From: Sipunculus nudus
Lineage: Eukaryota > Annelida > Sipuncula > Golfingiida > Sipunculidae
NCBI GenBank assembly: GCA_026874595.1
Contig: CM049306.1
Location: 102,065,142-102,129,141, forward strand
Reading direction: 5' to 3'
DNA length: 64,000 nucleotides
The translations under genes were made by a program, and so were the position numbers. This document shows positions 62,786-64,000 of this stretch, in pieces (within the stretch, counting starts at the first letter, position 1; each line of letters starts with the position of its first letter). The notes below the pieces were generated by a model, which saw nothing but the letters and a program-made list of their open reading frames with translations, had not been told where the DNA came from and searched no databases.

Positions 62786-64000
62786 GTACTTTTCCATTTA
62801 ACAAAAGTACGCCTCTGTAATAGCAAGACTTCTAATTTAGGGAACTTCTGCACACTTATACACTTGAACTGGGATTTAGACAAAACACAGCACAAGTTTA
62901 TTATTTATTAAGAAAAATAATGATTGGCACTATGGATGCATTTCACTGTGGGAGGTCACTCTATCAGGGGGTCAGGGACCTTTGATGTACTGGATTGAAG
63001 TTAATACTTAGGTTAAACATAAATATTAATCAGAATCATTGAGACATCAGGAGAAATATATCACCACTGATCATTTAGCTATCTTCATGGGCATTCATTA
63101 GATGGCATATAATGACCTATAAAAAAACATTTTTTTTCTTTAAGCCTATAAATCAAATGACCTTTCAGACATGAAACAGTAGATATGAACATCGGGTACT
63201 TCCAAGTCTGGGTGTATTCTTCTACAAGACAATGTACATTTTACAGGCAGGGTGCTTTCTGTTTGACATCTTTCAGCCTCTACAGACAGGACTGAGATTG
63301 AGAAAAGACCCGACAGAATCCCTGGCCTGATAAGGTGTCTGGCCAGGAATATGATTCCAGCCCAGCTAAACAATGCTGTCATCTCATTAGCCTCCCCGGT
63401 CTGGTGGCCTGATAGTCACATGGCACCGCACAAAAAATGCTACATCATAAACCTCACCTGACATCATGTCCTCATCAAAATTTAACTCTGGAGTTCTTAT
63501 AAAAAAGACACTGTGGAGAATGGTATGCATTCTGACATATGGTAGTTTACATTATTAAGGCATATATAATAGAAGCATCCCACAAAAGGAACTTCCCCCA
63601 CCCCCTCCCTCCCCCCATATGACACAGGCTTGCATTCATTAGTATGCAGATTTCTGGCTATCTTATATTATTTTAAAAATGACTGGCTTTGGAAGGACAG
63701 AATATATTCTTTCTTAAATAGCAAGCATCCTTAAACAGAGGTGTCCAGAGAGAGAGGTTTTACTGTACCTAGTGTCATCAGTATGAGGCGGCTAGACACC
63801 ACACAGCCCCTGAAAAATCTATTTTATCTTCAAACTGGTATGAATTTTTTTGTTATCATGTATCTTCTCTTTTTACTTCCATGAACCTAGGAAGCATTAG
63901 AACAACATAAACTTGTCCACGGGGCTCAGTATTCTCTTGTGTTCTGTACATACGAAGCATGGAAACTCATGCTTCTGACACAGTGACGTGATATGAATGC
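62786..64000. other. Unassigned sequence to window end
   Basis: No exon recognised. A pyrimidine-rich stretch (ccccaccccctccctcccccc) lies at about 63597-63617, a possible H-DNA or G-quadruplex former. Confidence 0.4.

Overview
This is an AT-rich window of animal nuclear DNA, most likely from a mollusc and probably a bivalve. It has split genes with GT-AG introns, no bacterial gene organisation, and many dispersed and tandem repeats. The bivalve assignment is an inference. It rests on the close match of the one recognisable protein to invertebrate ST7 and on repeat families rich in ACGG runs and GGTGGCGCCACC palindromes.

One gene dominates. ST7 (suppressor of tumorigenicity 7 homolog, multi-pass membrane protein) lies on the minus strand. 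Fourteen coding exons were traced between 43596 and 8189, all with GT-AG borders and compatible phases. They give 502 residues plus the stop codon. The amino-terminal exon was not found and probably lies beyond the right edge, so everything from 43597 rightwards may be a very long first intron. A 3' UTR of about 0.65 kb with a poly(A) signal near 7555 is likely. Almost all other open reading frames in the window are chance or repeat-derived.

Layout: 1-7550 holds dispersed repeats (families A, C and E) and one possible terminal exon of an unknown gene. 8189-27289 holds ST7 exons 2-14, with minisatellites, a SINE, a family-B element and a family-A element in the introns. 27290-43513 is a 16 kb intron with a family-C element, a MITE with YY1-like motifs, a composite family-A element and a family-B element. 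43514-43596 is the most 5' exon found. 43597-64000 holds a possible 5' non-coding exon, a decayed hAT transposon with two further elements nested in it, a 51-copy 21-bp minisatellite, and more repeats.

The most notable structures are the following. Families B and C look like non-autonomous Helentron-type elements, each ending in a hairpin and CTAG. They carry regularly spaced motifs: palindromes on an exact 278-bp period in B, and nuclear-receptor DR1-like sites about every 145 bp in C. Family A is modular, with one to three copies of its 3' module. A 36-bp minisatellite runs into the 5' splice site of an ST7 exon and supplies an in-frame competing donor. The 21-bp minisatellite varies almost only at one T/C position. 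No complete new enzymatic system was found.
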